Source: Alteromonadaceae bacterium (GTDB lineage Bacteria; Pseudomonadota; Gammaproteobacteria; Enterobacterales; Alteromonadaceae). From it: DNA of 64,000 nucleotides. Under the pieces are notes generated by a model. It was given only the letters and a program-made list of their open reading frames with translations, did not search any database and had not been told where the DNA came from. The position numbers and the translations under genes were made by a program. This document shows positions 1 through 8,038 of this stretch, piece by piece; position 1 is the stretch's first letter; every line of letters starts with the position of its first letter. The stretch spans positions 59,028 to 123,027 of the forward strand of contig JABSOI010000016.1 of NCBI GenBank assembly GCA_013216015.1, written 5' to 3'.

Positions 1-110
1 TAATGTTAACTACTGAAGCTATGATCACTGATGCACCACAAGATGCATCTCCTTCAATGCCTGATATGGGCGGTATGGGCGGTATGGGTGGAATGGGCGG
101 CATGATGTAA
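1..110 (+). CDS. groL: Chaperonin GroEL, C-terminal end (partial)
   Basis: Only the last 36 or so codons lie in the window. The frame ends with the Met-Gly-Gly repeat tail ([13 protein letters not shown] and stop) that marks the disordered C-terminus of GroEL inside the folding cavity; the preceding residues [12 protein letters not shown] match the conserved end of the equatorial domain. GroEL is the ATP-driven cytosolic folding chamber and works with GroES. A Rho-independent terminator follows about 50 bases downstream. A shortened copy of this tail plus terminator recurs near position 4280. Confidence 0.97.
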   Translation, partial: MLTTEAMITDAPQDASPSMPDMGGMGGMGGMGGMM

Positions 111-157
111 TAAATAGAGCTTTAGCTCTATATTTTAAGCATTTAATCACTTAAATA

Positions 158-192
158 GAAGTCCGAATAGCAATATTCGGGCTTTTTTCTTT
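158..192 (+). terminator. Terminator of groL
   Basis: Stem CCGAATA / TATTCGG around a GCAA loop, followed by GGGC and a run of Ts. It lies just after groL on the same strand. The same hairpin recurs almost unchanged at 4320-4353. Confidence 0.85.
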
Positions 193-271
193 TATTGTTT
201 TCTATCATTAAACTTGAAGTGTGCTTGTATCATGCGCATAATATAAGCATATAATGGTTGGAGTGTTAATT

Positions 272-544
272 ATGAATATTACTTTAGGTAAAGAATTCGA
301 GCGAAGAATTACTGAGAAGGTATCTGATGGCTTATATACCTCAGCAAGTGAAGTGATCCGTGATGGATTAAGAATGTTATTTGAAAAAGACGTTGCTAAA
401 AACAAGCAACTTGAAATATTACGAGAAGAAGTAGCGAAAGGTTTTGAACAGCTAGCTGCTGGCGAATCATCAAAGCACAGTGTAATGGATATATTTGAAC
501 AAGCTTCTTTAGTTACAAGCAAAGATGCCAATGTCGAACTATAG
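272..544 (+). CDS. ParD-family ribbon-helix-helix antitoxin
   Basis: About 90 residues. The N-terminus (MNITLGKEFERRITEKV) and the segment SASEVIRDGLRML are the beta strand and helices of the ParD/CC2985 type RHH fold, which dimerises, binds its own promoter and neutralises a ParE toxin through its C-terminal half. I chose the ATG at 272 because a GGAG lies 8 bases upstream; an ATG at 254 is also in frame but has no good ribosome site. The 3' end overlaps the start of the ParE reading frame by 14 bases, the usual layout of a parDE operon. Its toxin partner is broken by a nonsense codon, so this antitoxin may now act only as a regulator or as protection against related toxins. Confidence 0.88.
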   Translation: MNITLGKEFERRITEKVSDGLYTSASEVIRDGLRMLFEKDVAKNKQLEILREEVAKGFEQLAAGESSKHSVMDIFEQASLVTSKDANVEL

Positions 545-821
545 GTTATCTCCATTAGCTGAAGAGGATTTATTCAAAATAATTTCAACAACAATTGAAT
601 CTTGGGGAAGCACTTAGGCAAAGGTATACGCTCAAACCTTAGATGCAGCATTATTGAAACTAGCTCAATACCCTGACTTCGGTAGAGAAAGAACTGAAAT
701 TTATAATGGTGCTAGAAGCTTTCCTGTAGAAAAACATATTGTATTTTATCAAGTCAGTGATAACGGTATTGATGTTGCTCGTATTCTTCATCAACGTATG
801 GATCTCTCAAAACATTTCTAA
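531..821 (+). pseudogene. ParE-like toxin gene with in-frame amber stop
   Basis: Reading from ATG 531 gives MSNYRLSPLAEEDL followed by a TESWG-like segment, the normal start of a ParE/RelE-fold toxin. Codon 29 (615-617) is TAG. The same frame then stays open to TAA at 819-821 and encodes the rest of the family: alternating helices, a YPDFGRE-like segment, the RSFPVEKHIVFYQ strand and the ARILHQRMD C-terminal motif. Total length is 96 codons, the family norm. A single C-to-T change of CAG would explain the stop. The gyrase-poisoning toxin is therefore probably not made, unless the stop is suppressed or is a base-call error. Confidence 0.88.
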
Positions 822-845
822 TCGTATTTTGGTAATATTATAATC

Positions 846-3218
846 ATGCCTGAAAGGCATATTAATAAACTTGCCAAAATAGATGATCGTCTTCAATTAT
901 TAAATGAAGAGCGGCTTGCTTTGCTTAATGATCGCCAAGCGTTAATAACGCAACATGAAGCTGAATTAGCCCAAAATTTCAATCTACACGCCTCTCCTGA
1001 ATCTAAAATTGACCTTTTTCTTTCATATTTTAAAGGCCGTAACGATGTTTACCCATTTAGATGGGAATCGAAAAATGGTAGAAGTGGCTATTCACCTGCT
1101 TGTTGGAATGAATGGAAGCCAAAAATTTGCAACAAACCAAAAATTAGTTGTACTGAATGTAAAAATCAGAACTTTAAAATACCTGACCATCAAGCTGTCT
1201 ACGGACATTTAAAAGGTATTAAAACCATCGGCATCTACCCTCTATTAAGTGATAATTCAACGTATTTACTTGCAGCAGATTTTGATAAAGAGGACTGGTT
1301 TGAGGCTACATCTGCATTTGCAACGACTTGCGAATCATTAAATATCCCCTATCTATTAGAACGTTCAAGAAGTGGTAACGGTGGTCATATATGGATCTTT
1401 TTCTCGGAAGCTGTAGCTGCTAGTGATGCTCGGCGATTAGGCAATGGTTTACTTCGTAAAACAATGGAACTCTATCCGTTACTATCATTTGATTGCTTCG
1501 ATAGACTATTTCCCAATCAAGATATTATGCCAGAGGGTGGTTTTGGCAATCTCATTGCATTACCACTACAGCTAGAGCCAAGAAAATATAACAACAGTGT
1601 TTTCATTGACAAGGAAGGCATCTCTTATAATGATCAGTGGTCAATATTGGCAGCTACACGAAAGGTGACTAAATCGCAGCTGCAATTAACTCTGAATCAG
1701 TTAAATTCTTATATTGAAAGAGCGCCAGATGACATTGAAAAGAATGAGCCATGGAAGAAACTTAATGATGATGACAGCATTAAGATCAATGATTGTCCTT
1801 CGATGATCACATTAACGCTAGCTGATCAGTTATATGTTCCAATCACTAATTTACCAGGAAAACTGACCTCTAAGTTAAAGCATTGTGCAGTATTTTCTAA
1901 TCCAGAGTTTTACAAACGACAAGCCTTACGCTTATCAACGATTGGTACCAGTCGATATATTTGTTCCGCACATATAGAAAATGGTTATTTAATCTTACCT
2001 AGAGGTTGCTTAGCCGAAGTTACTCGTATCATCTCAGACCAAGTAATAGAGATTGAATACAGCGATAAACGATTTTCTGGTAGCCAATTAGAAAAAATAA
2101 AGTTCACTGGTAAACTTAAAAGCCAGCAGAAAAAAGCTGTTGATGCTTTATTTGAACAATCAATTGGTGTTTTTGTTGCATCGACAGGCTTTGGTAAAAC
2201 GGTTACAGGATTAGCTCTTATCGCAAAAAGGAAGGTGAATACATTAATATTGGTTCATAACCGCCAATTAGCTGAGCAATGGCTTGAACGGATAAAAGTA
2301 TTCCTAGCAAATGTAGACGTAGGCTCATTATTAGGAGGCAAAGATAATCTAACCTATGAAGTTGATGTCGCTACTTATCAAAGCTTAGTTAGCCGCAATG
2401 GAATTGACATTAAACCTGACATTGAAAAATATGGGCAGATATTAATAGATGAATGTCACCATTTGCCAGCATCAAACTACGAGCGTTTGATAAAATCAGT
2501 GAATGCTAAATATATCCACGGTTTTACAGCAACACCTAAACGCCAAGATGGCTTAGAAAAATTAATGCACTTTCAAATCGGCTCTGTGGTTTATAAGGCC
2601 GCAACCACTACCAGTAGTTTTGAACAACATGTGAAGGTAGTTAAGACCAATACTTGTTTTCCTCCTGAATGGTTAATTCCTGAAACTAAACCTCATATAT
2701 CTCAAGTTTACAAACACTTAGTTTGTGATCAAGCAAGAAATGAAATGATCGTTAACAGCATCGAGCTGTCGGTGAATAACAATAGATCCGTAATGGTGCT
2801 TACTGAAAGAAAAGAACATATTGAATTACTGGCTAAATTAATGACTGATAAGGGTATAAAGGTTGTTGAACTACATGGCGGTATTTCAACAAAGCAAAGA
2901 CAAGAACGAATAACTCTCTTATCCAGTAAACCAAGCAATGATGAACCTGTTGTTATCTTAGCTACAGGAAAATACGTCGGTGAAGGTTTTGATTTACCTT
3001 ACTTAGATACTTTATTTATAACACTACCGATAGCTTGGAAAGGCATTTTAGCGCAATACGCTGGACGAATTCAGCGAGAATGGAGTAATAAAACTGTCAT
3101 TCAAGTTTACGATTTTATTGATGATTTTCCAACTTTGCAGCGTATGTGGAAGAAACGAGAAAAAGGTTATAAAGCACTAGGTTATAAATTTAATGAGCAG
3201 AAAAGTTTAGAATGGTAA
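846..3218 (+). CDS. TOTE-type primase (AEP) fused to SF2 helicase
   Basis: 790 residues. Residues 1-45 look like a coiled coil. Residues about 50-260 form an archaeo-eukaryotic primase domain of the kind Pfam calls AEP-TOTE: a cysteine set at 86, 95, 102 and 105, the catalytic DFD at 145-147, and SGNGGHIW at 176-183 with the conserved His. Residues about 425-765 form a superfamily II helicase: ASTGFGKT (Walker A, 445-452), DECHH (535-539), TATP (561-564), GEGFDLP (712-718) and QYAGRIQRE (737-745). I see no nuclease domain. Proteins of this type occur in proposed conflict (defence) systems and in mobile DNA. Here it sits between two toxin-antitoxin loci and between two copies of the groL tail. 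DNA unwinding coupled to primer synthesis is inferred from the domains; the biological target is unknown. Confidence 0.85.
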   Translation: MPERHINKLAKIDDRLQLLNEERLALLNDRQALITQHEAELAQNFNLHASPESKIDLFLSYFKGRNDVYPFRWESKNGRSGYSPACWNEWKPKICNKPKISCTECKNQNFKIPDHQAVYGHLKGIKTIGIYPLLSDNSTYLLAADFDKEDWFEATSAFATTCESLNIPYLLERSRSGNGGHIWIFFSEAVAASDARRLGNGLLRKTMELYPLLSFDCFDRLFPNQDIMPEGGFGNLIALPLQLEPRKYNNSVFIDKEGISYNDQWSILAATRKVTKSQLQLTLNQLNSYIERAPDDIEKNEPWKKLNDDDSIKINDCPSMITLTLADQLYVPITNLPGKLTSKLKHCAVFSNPEFYKRQALRLSTIGTSRYICSAHIENGYLILPRGCLAEVTRIISDQVIEIEYSDKRFSGSQLEKIKFTGKLKSQQKKAVDALFEQSIGVFVASTGFGKTVTGLALIAKRKVNTLILVHNRQLAEQWLERIKVFLANVDVGSLLGGKDNLTYEVDVATYQSLVSRNGIDIKPDIEKYGQILIDECHHLPASNYERLIKSVNAKYIHGFTATPKRQDGLEKLMHFQIGSVVYKAATTTSSFEQHVKVVKTNTCFPPEWLIPETKPHISQVYKHLVCDQARNEMIVNSIELSVNNNRSVMVLTERKEHIELLAKLMTDKGIKVVELHGGISTKQRQERITLLSSKPSNDEPVVILATGKYVGEGFDLPYLDTLFITLPIAWKGILAQYAGRIQREWSNKTVIQVYDFIDDFPTLQRMWKKREKGYKALGYKFNEQKSLEW

Positions 3219-3371
3219 CTTTATGTCTTGAGTTGTGAATTAAAAAAATTGTAATGTTTTTATAAAAGTAATGAAACAACGATGTTTCATTATTATTCAA
3301 TGAGTTAGGTGGAGTACTTAAACTTTAGGGGGATAAAGTGGGGAATTAAATTCTATATATACCTTCTGAGA

Positions 3372-3424
3372 GTTCACCATTTGTAAACCTATTGTTGTGG
3401 TGCTATAGTTTACATATTGTGAAC
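3372..3424 (+). promoter_or_regulatory. Twin 17-bp operators upstream of higBA
   Basis: Two near-palindromes share the form GTTYAC-N5-GTRAAC: GTTCACCATTTGTAAAC at 3372-3388 and GTTTACATATTGTGAAC at 3408-3424. Their starts are 36 bases apart. They lie directly before the higB start at 3440, where a HigA dimer would be expected to repress its own operon. Binding by HigA is inferred from position and symmetry. Confidence 0.7.
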
Positions 3425-3439
3425 TAAAGTAACTTAAAG

Positions 3440-3739
3440 ATGCACGTAATATCAAGAAAACCATTCAATGACGCTAAGCGAAAGTATCCGAATGATGCGA
3501 GTGCGATTGAAGACATCTTTAAAGTATTAAAAAATGGAATCTATCATACGCCTGAAGAATTGAAAAAAGTTTTCGGAACATTAGATAACTTTAAATATAA
3601 GGATAAATGGTGGGTTATTGGTATAGGTGGTAATAATTTAAGATTAATTGCTTTTATTGAATTTCAAGATAATCGGATGTATGTGAAGCATATATGTTCT
3701 CATGCAGATTACGATAAAATTTGTAAAAAATATTCGTAG
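3440..3739 (+). CDS. higB: HigB-type mRNA interferase toxin
   Basis: 99 residues. The sequence starts MHVISRKPFNDAKRKYP and ends with VKHICSHADYDKICKKYS, the signature ends of the HigB_toxin family (RelE fold, cutting mRNA on the ribosome). Core motif KWWVIGIGGNNLRLIAFIEF fits the central beta sheet. The toxin gene precedes the antitoxin gene, the order typical of higBA. Spacing to higA is 11 bases. Length is normal and no lesion is visible, so this is likely the one clearly intact toxin in the window. Confidence 0.92.
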   Translation: MHVISRKPFNDAKRKYPNDASAIEDIFKVLKNGIYHTPEELKKVFGTLDNFKYKDKWWVIGIGGNNLRLIAFIEFQDNRMYVKHICSHADYDKICKKYS

Positions 3740-3750
3740 AGGGCTTAATT

Positions 3751-4167
3751 ATGAATGTGGCTAAATTGAAAGAGCAAGCAAAAGCATTGTTTTCAAGTGC
3801 AAGCTTCATTACACATATTTGTAATGAAAAAGATTATGAATCGGCTTTAAAATTAATGGATGAACTGATTGAAGATTACGATGAACAAAAACCATTAATT
3901 GAAATTCTTTCTCTTTCTATTGAAAAGTGGGAAGAAGAGTCTGAAGAGTTTTCTGAGTTTAATGTGAAAATTGAATCATTAGATGGAGGAGTTTCTGTTT
4001 TGAGAGTTTTAATGGATCAACATAAACTTAATACGACTGATTTTAAAGATGAAATAGGCGGGAAAAGCATGGTGTCTATGATTTTAAATAAAAAGAGAAA
4101 ACTATCACTTGAGCATATAAAAGCACTAGCCAATAGATTTTCGATATCGCCACAGCTATTTATTTAA
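3751..4167 (+). CDS. higA: HigA-type antitoxin with C-terminal HTH
   Basis: 138 residues. The N-terminal 75 residues are acidic (for example IEKWEEESEEFSEF) and the C-terminal 50 residues form an XRE-like helix-turn-helix (HKLNTTDFKDEIGGKSMVS... LSLEHIKALANRFSIS), as in long HigA proteins of the YgjM kind. It should bind HigB and repress the operon through the twin operators at 3372-3424. A ribosome site (AGAGGG) precedes the ATG by about 7 bases. Confidence 0.9.
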   Translation: MNVAKLKEQAKALFSSASFITHICNEKDYESALKLMDELIEDYDEQKPLIEILSLSIEKWEEESEEFSEFNVKIESLDGGVSVLRVLMDQHKLNTTDFKDEIGGKSMVSMILNKKRKLSLEHIKALANRFSISPQLFI

Positions 4168-4273
4168 AATTCAACAAGTTAAGCTTGTTGTTAATTCGCA
4201 AGGGTATAAGGTGGGGTGTCGAAGTTTTTCCTATGTTATTAGTTTAATAAAAACAAATAGATACACTATATGT

Positions 4274-4353
4274 GGGCGGTATGATGTAATTTTTATTGCA
4301 TAAACACCTCGTTTAAACGAAAGCCCGAATAGCAATATTCGGGCTTTTTCTTT
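4274..4353 (+). repeat. Second copy of the groL 3' end and its terminator
   Basis: GGGCGGTATGATGTAAT at about 4274-4290 matches the last codons of groL (GGGCGGCATGATGTAAT at about 96-112). After a shorter spacer, CCCGAATAGCAATATTCGGG with a T run (4324-4353) matches the groL terminator. No other part of groL is present, so this is a fragment and not a second gene. The two copies flank the parDE/primase-helicase/higBA block as direct repeats about 4.18 kb apart. The remainder of the gap 4168-4570 shows no gene. Confidence 0.85.
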
Positions 4354-4513
4354 TGTAATTGTCTCATTCCGAAATTTATTAGGGCGCAACTCAGTAATTT
4401 TTATTTATTTCTTAATTTACTCAAAGCTAACATTATATTTTCTAGTTCGAATTACCTTTTCTTCTCTAAATTTAATTTGGCGGTCAAACATATATTTTAT
4501 TAAACTTTCTTTA

Positions 4514-4534
4514 TTTGTAGCAGGTTGCTACAAA
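4514..4534. promoter_or_regulatory. Palindromic operator upstream of the parD-like/relE-like pair
   Basis: Perfect inverted repeat TTTGTAGCA-N3-TGCTACAAA, 36 bases before the antitoxin start. Position and symmetry suggest an autoregulatory site for the toxin-antitoxin complex; no consensus for this family is known to me. Confidence 0.6.
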
Positions 4535-4570
4535 TGTGGTATATAGGTTATAAATTGGGTGGGTGATAAT

Positions 4571-4792
4571 ATGGCAACTGCATGTATTAGATTAGACGAA
4601 GGTTTGGTTTTTCAAGCGAAGGTTATTGGTTCTGTTGAATCGCGTAGTGCAGCTAAGCAGATTGAATATTGGGCAAAAATTGGTAAAGCAATGGCAGATA
4701 ACCCTGAGCTTCCTTATGAATTTGTAAGAGATGCTCTGATTGCAAAAGCTGAAGAAGCATTAGGTCAAAGAAAGGAATATAAATTTGGCTAA
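4571..4792 (+). CDS. ParD-like antitoxin
   Basis: About 73 residues from ATG 4571, which follows a GGTGGGTGA ribosome site; a GTG at 4559 in frame is less likely. The sequence (MATACIRLDEGLVFQAK, SRSAAKQIEYWAKIGKAM) matches the ParD_like antitoxin family, small RHH proteins that pair with RelE/ParE-fold toxins. Its stop overlaps the next start by 8 bases, indicating translational coupling with the toxin downstream. A perfect palindrome lies upstream at 4514-4534. Confidence 0.85.
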   Translation: MATACIRLDEGLVFQAKVIGSVESRSAAKQIEYWAKIGKAMADNPELPYEFVRDALIAKAEEALGQRKEYKFG

Positions 4793-5057
4793 GGGACTCT
4801 GTGTTACTCAAACATTAACGTTTAAAAAAGCAGTAAAAAAACTTAAGCCAAATCAAAAAGCAGATTTAGATAAAGCAGTTAAGGAATTACTTGAAGATCC
4901 ATTATTAGGAGATCAAAAGAAAGGGGATTTGAGTGATTTACGTGTCTACAAATTTAAAATGGTGAAGCAGCTAACTCTACTCGGTTATAAATATGAAGAC
5001 GGAGAGCTTATCTTAATGCGGTCTAAATCGATGTTATCAGTAAGCACCAAAACATAA
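4785..5057 (+). CDS. RelE/ParE-family toxin with replaced C-terminus
   Basis: 90 residues from TTG 4785, overlapping the antitoxin gene. The body is a standard RelE/ParE toxin of the type paired with ParD-like antitoxins: TFKKAVKKLKPNQKADLDKAVKEL, then DLRVYKFKMVKQLTLLGYKYEDG. The family normally ends with a segment like LLALGSHENFYRDLK. Here homology stops at about 5017 and the last 14 codons (RSKSMLSVSTKT) are read out of frame from an unrelated S41 peptidase remnant. The toxin has therefore lost its native C-terminal residues, some of which are usually part of the active site or fold, and activity is doubtful. Confidence 0.8.
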   Translation: MAKGLCVTQTLTFKKAVKKLKPNQKADLDKAVKELLEDPLLGDQKKGDLSDLRVYKFKMVKQLTLLGYKYEDGELILMRSKSMLSVSTKT

Positions 5058-5907
5058 ACCAACGCGGTAAACTTTTTGTATTAACCAGTCGTAACTCTTT
5101 TTCCGCAGCAATTAATTTTGCCGGTAATATGGAGATGAGAACTAAAGCATTATTTGTTGGTGAAAAAGTAGGTGATACCAGTTTATTCCCTGGGGAATCA
5201 GGTCCGCAAGCTAGCTTTAAGTTACCTAATTCTTCTATCGTGGTTAATTTGTCGTTTTCCCAGTGGAACGCTACTTTTGATTATGATTAGCGAGATGCTG
5301 TAGCAGTAGATATTCCTGTAACCATTAGCATCACTGATTTCATCACAGGGCAAGATCCGGAGCTACAGGCCGCCGTAGAATATAAAGCGCCTAAAATGAA
5401 AACAATCAAACTTAATCGAAATCAAAAACTCAGTTGGCTCGGTCGTTATGACTATAGCCCAGATAAAGTATTAAAAATATTTAGGCAAGGTGAACGATTA
5501 AAAATGGAGATTACTGAATGGGTATTTTCTGATCTTCACCCAGTTAGTATTGACGAAATGAAAACGGACATTAGTGGACTTAGGCTAAAGAAAATGAATG
5601 ATGGCTCATTATCATTAATACAACGGGGGCAGGTTATTTTTGAGTTAAACGTTTGGCAAAAGACGATTTAAAGCCCCTGGAATTACTGATTGCCGGTCAG
5701 TTCTCCCTGGCTAAGGCGTCCTACCAAGACCTTCAACGGAAAAATCCTAAATTACTATCTATACGTGGTAACAGTTTAGGTATATTAGCCTCTCATATAA
5801 GAGCCAAATATAACGATCCCAAGTTATATGATCAGTTACGCGAAATTGCCGTGGCTATATATGGTGAACCCATTGTTAGTTGGGATGTGGATGATATAGG
5901 GATATAG
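5018..5907 (+). pseudogene. Remnant of S41-family (tail-specific-like) peptidase
   Basis: The frame from about 5018 encodes the C-terminal part of an S41 peptidase: NQRGKLFVLTSRNSFSAAIN, including the nucleophile Ser region, then FVGEKVGDTS, LPNSSIVVNLSFSQW and IPVTISITDFITGQDPELQAA. The 5' part, with the N-terminal domains, is missing where the gene abuts the RelE-like toxin. A TAG at 5288-5290 interrupts the frame, and near 5645-5655 the frame shifts; the new frame continues to 5907 with a helical tail (SYQDLQRKNPKLLSIRGNSLG) that fits the C-terminal extension of such proteins. Three independent lesions show a dead gene. Confidence 0.85.
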
Positions 5908-6221
5908 AACAGTTAGATTCTAAATAACCTGAATTCGGGACAAGCAGTACTGGCTCAATATTCCCCTTTTTTTAATTCTTTGCGTTAACACGTCGATAAA
6001 TAGCCAGTTATTCATAAACGTTTTGCCTTGATAATTGAAAAATTTATACATTGAGTGAGGATTTAATGTTACACCGTTTTTCTGTGATATACGTGTTTCA
6101 TTAACTTCTTGATTTTACTGAAACATCAAGTACTCATTATCCAGAATTCAGGTTAAATACTTAATTTAAATTAATATTACAAATTTATTAGCGATTAACA
6201 ACTTTATTAAAAGGCGAATAC
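5908..6221. other. AT-rich spacer without recognisable gene
   Basis: About 310 bases between two pseudogenes. I see no open frame, hairpin terminator or repeat that I can support. It probably holds the former promoter of the amidohydrolase remnant. Confidence 0.6.
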
Positions 6222-7229
6222 ATGAAAGTTTTACTTAAAAAAATTAGCATATTATTAATTGCAGCAGTAAGTATGCAAGCTCATAGCGAAACCTTGGTCT
6301 TTTAACATGTCAATATTATCCCCATGGATAAAGAGCGGGTTTTATACGACCATAGGGTAATTGTTGTCGACGATAAAATTACCCGTATTGAGCCATCGTC
6401 TTCCAGGTTAAAAGTTAAGGCTGACCGAATTATAGAAAGTACTGACCAATATATGATCCCTGGACTTTCTGATACTCATTACCATCAGAACGGATGGAGC
6501 ATTGAAGAAGATGATTTACAATATAAACTGCTCATCGCCAATGGCGTAACTAGCGTACTGGGTATGGGCGAATGGGGAGGGCAAGATACCATAGCGACAA
6601 GATATCGTGCCAATAGAAAATCTACTATGTCACCATTTTTCTCAACTGTTGGTCCCCAGTTAGATGCCAATAATATTAAAACCCCAGAAGATGCCATAAA
6701 AATGGTGCAATTTCACAAAGACCGAGGGTATGACTTTATTAAAATTCATGGAAACATAGCCATAGATGCTTATCTCACTTTACTCGATGAAGCGGAAAAA
6801 GCGGGTATTCCAACCCTAGGTCATACCCAGCGTGACAAACCCTTTAAACTCGCTTTGAGAATGGCAAACATTGTTCATGCAGAAGACATTGTTATGGCGT
6901 TTTCTGATGAATCAAACTTATTAGTTGTTGATATGGAAGAAAAACTCGCTAAAGATATTGCCACCCAAGTGAAAGACAGTGGTATTTATGTTGCTCCGAC
7001 GCTAAGTACAGTAGCTATGATTCAGGATTGGACCGATCCCCAACGTTTTAAAGCGCTTAAAGCTCGGGAGATAAATAAATACCTACCAAAGGATGATTTA
7101 GCATGGTGGTTAAGTCCAAAGAGTGATTATCATCAGGAGTTTTTTTTATTGATCTTGGATTCTTTCTCTGAGACCGCTTTTAGCTCAGGCAGTTATTTTT
7201 GTATTTATTGTTACCGAAATTTAGTCTAG
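6222..7229 (+). pseudogene. Broken exported amidohydrolase
   Basis: ATG 6222 starts a signal peptide (MKVLLKKISILLIAAVSMQA) followed in frame by TAA at 6303-6305. Past this stop the same frame encodes an imidazolonepropionase-like amidohydrolase: NIIPMDKERVLYDHRVIVVD, MIPGLSDTHYHQNGW with the metal-binding HYH, ANGVTSVLGMGEWGG, DFIKIHGN and PTLGHTQRD. Such periplasmic metal hydrolases are normally 430-450 residues with a final metal Asp. Here homology ends near 7130 and the last 30 codons are unrelated, so the C-terminal part is also gone. A product from the internal ATG 6324 would have no signal peptide and no complete barrel. Confidence 0.87.
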
Positions 7230-7271
7230 TATTTGAGATACAATGGAATAATGAATTAAGAGGATTTAATC

Positions 7272-7775
7272 ATGATAAAGAAATTAAGCATTTTAATAAC
7301 ATTGTTGTTGATGTGTAACTCCTATACATCTATTGCCGCAGAAGTAGAGGTTACTTGGTCAAATCCTGAAAAATATAGAGATATTCGTGCTAGTTCAGAA
7401 AGCCGTAAGCACTTTAGAGCAAAGGTTTTTAGAAATTTAGAAAAACACTTCACCAAACTTGCTGCGAAATTACCAGAAAATCAAACTCTGAAAATTAAGG
7501 TGTCTGATCTTGATCTGGCTGGCGATACCCTGCATGGCGGAATAAGCCGTATCAGGATCGTTAAAGAAATAAATTATCCGAGGATAAAATTTTCTTATCA
7601 ATTATTAGATAAAGAAAATAAAACTGTTTTATTGGCAGGCGATGTTAATCTTAAAGATATGAACTTTATGCAAGGTGCTAGCTTAAGATATAAGAGCGAC
7701 TATTTAGGTTATGAGAAAAAGATGATTGATAAATGGTTTTTTAAATCGTTTAAATCAAATTTGAACAAGAATTAA
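7272..7775 (+). CDS. DUF3016 protein, exported
   Basis: 167 residues with an N-terminal signal peptide (MIKKLSILITLLLMCNSYTSIAA). The mature part matches DUF3016: VEVTWSNPEKYRDIRASSES, then KLPENQTLKIKVSDLDLAGD, and a positively charged, lysine-rich end. The family is periplasmic and of unknown function, and is common in Alteromonadales and Shewanella. An AGAGGA ribosome site precedes the ATG. It stands alone, just downstream of the amidohydrolase remnant. The following 263 bases (7776-8038) show no gene I can support. Confidence 0.9.
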   Translation: MIKKLSILITLLLMCNSYTSIAAEVEVTWSNPEKYRDIRASSESRKHFRAKVFRNLEKHFTKLAAKLPENQTLKIKVSDLDLAGDTLHGGISRIRIVKEINYPRIKFSYQLLDKENKTVLLAGDVNLKDMNFMQGASLRYKSDYLGYEKKMIDKWFFKSFKSNLNKN

Positions 7776-8038
7776 ATAAATCGCGTTTGATCTGTTACTT
7801 AAATCCAATTAGCATAAATAACGATTCGACTTATTTTAATACAAAAACAAGTCTGGTAGACGTAAAGAACAAGTAGCAGAGTTCTCTTATTTGATCCCGA
7901 TGGGGTGAGTAAACTTCCTCTAAACGCTATTGCTGATGATCGTAAAATGGGATTGCTTACCTGACCAATTGTAACAATTAGATAATGCCTTAACTTAAAA
8001 GCCCAAACTAAAAACACCAGTTCAAGCATGAGCGAACA

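Noticed and set aside
4274..4290. Possible second groL gene
   Set aside because: Only the last few codons (GGMM and stop) and terminator are present; nothing upstream is groL.
7799..8029. Minus-strand open frame of 76 codons in the gap after the DUF3016 gene
   Set aside because: No recognisable motif, no ribosome site and odd composition; likely chance.
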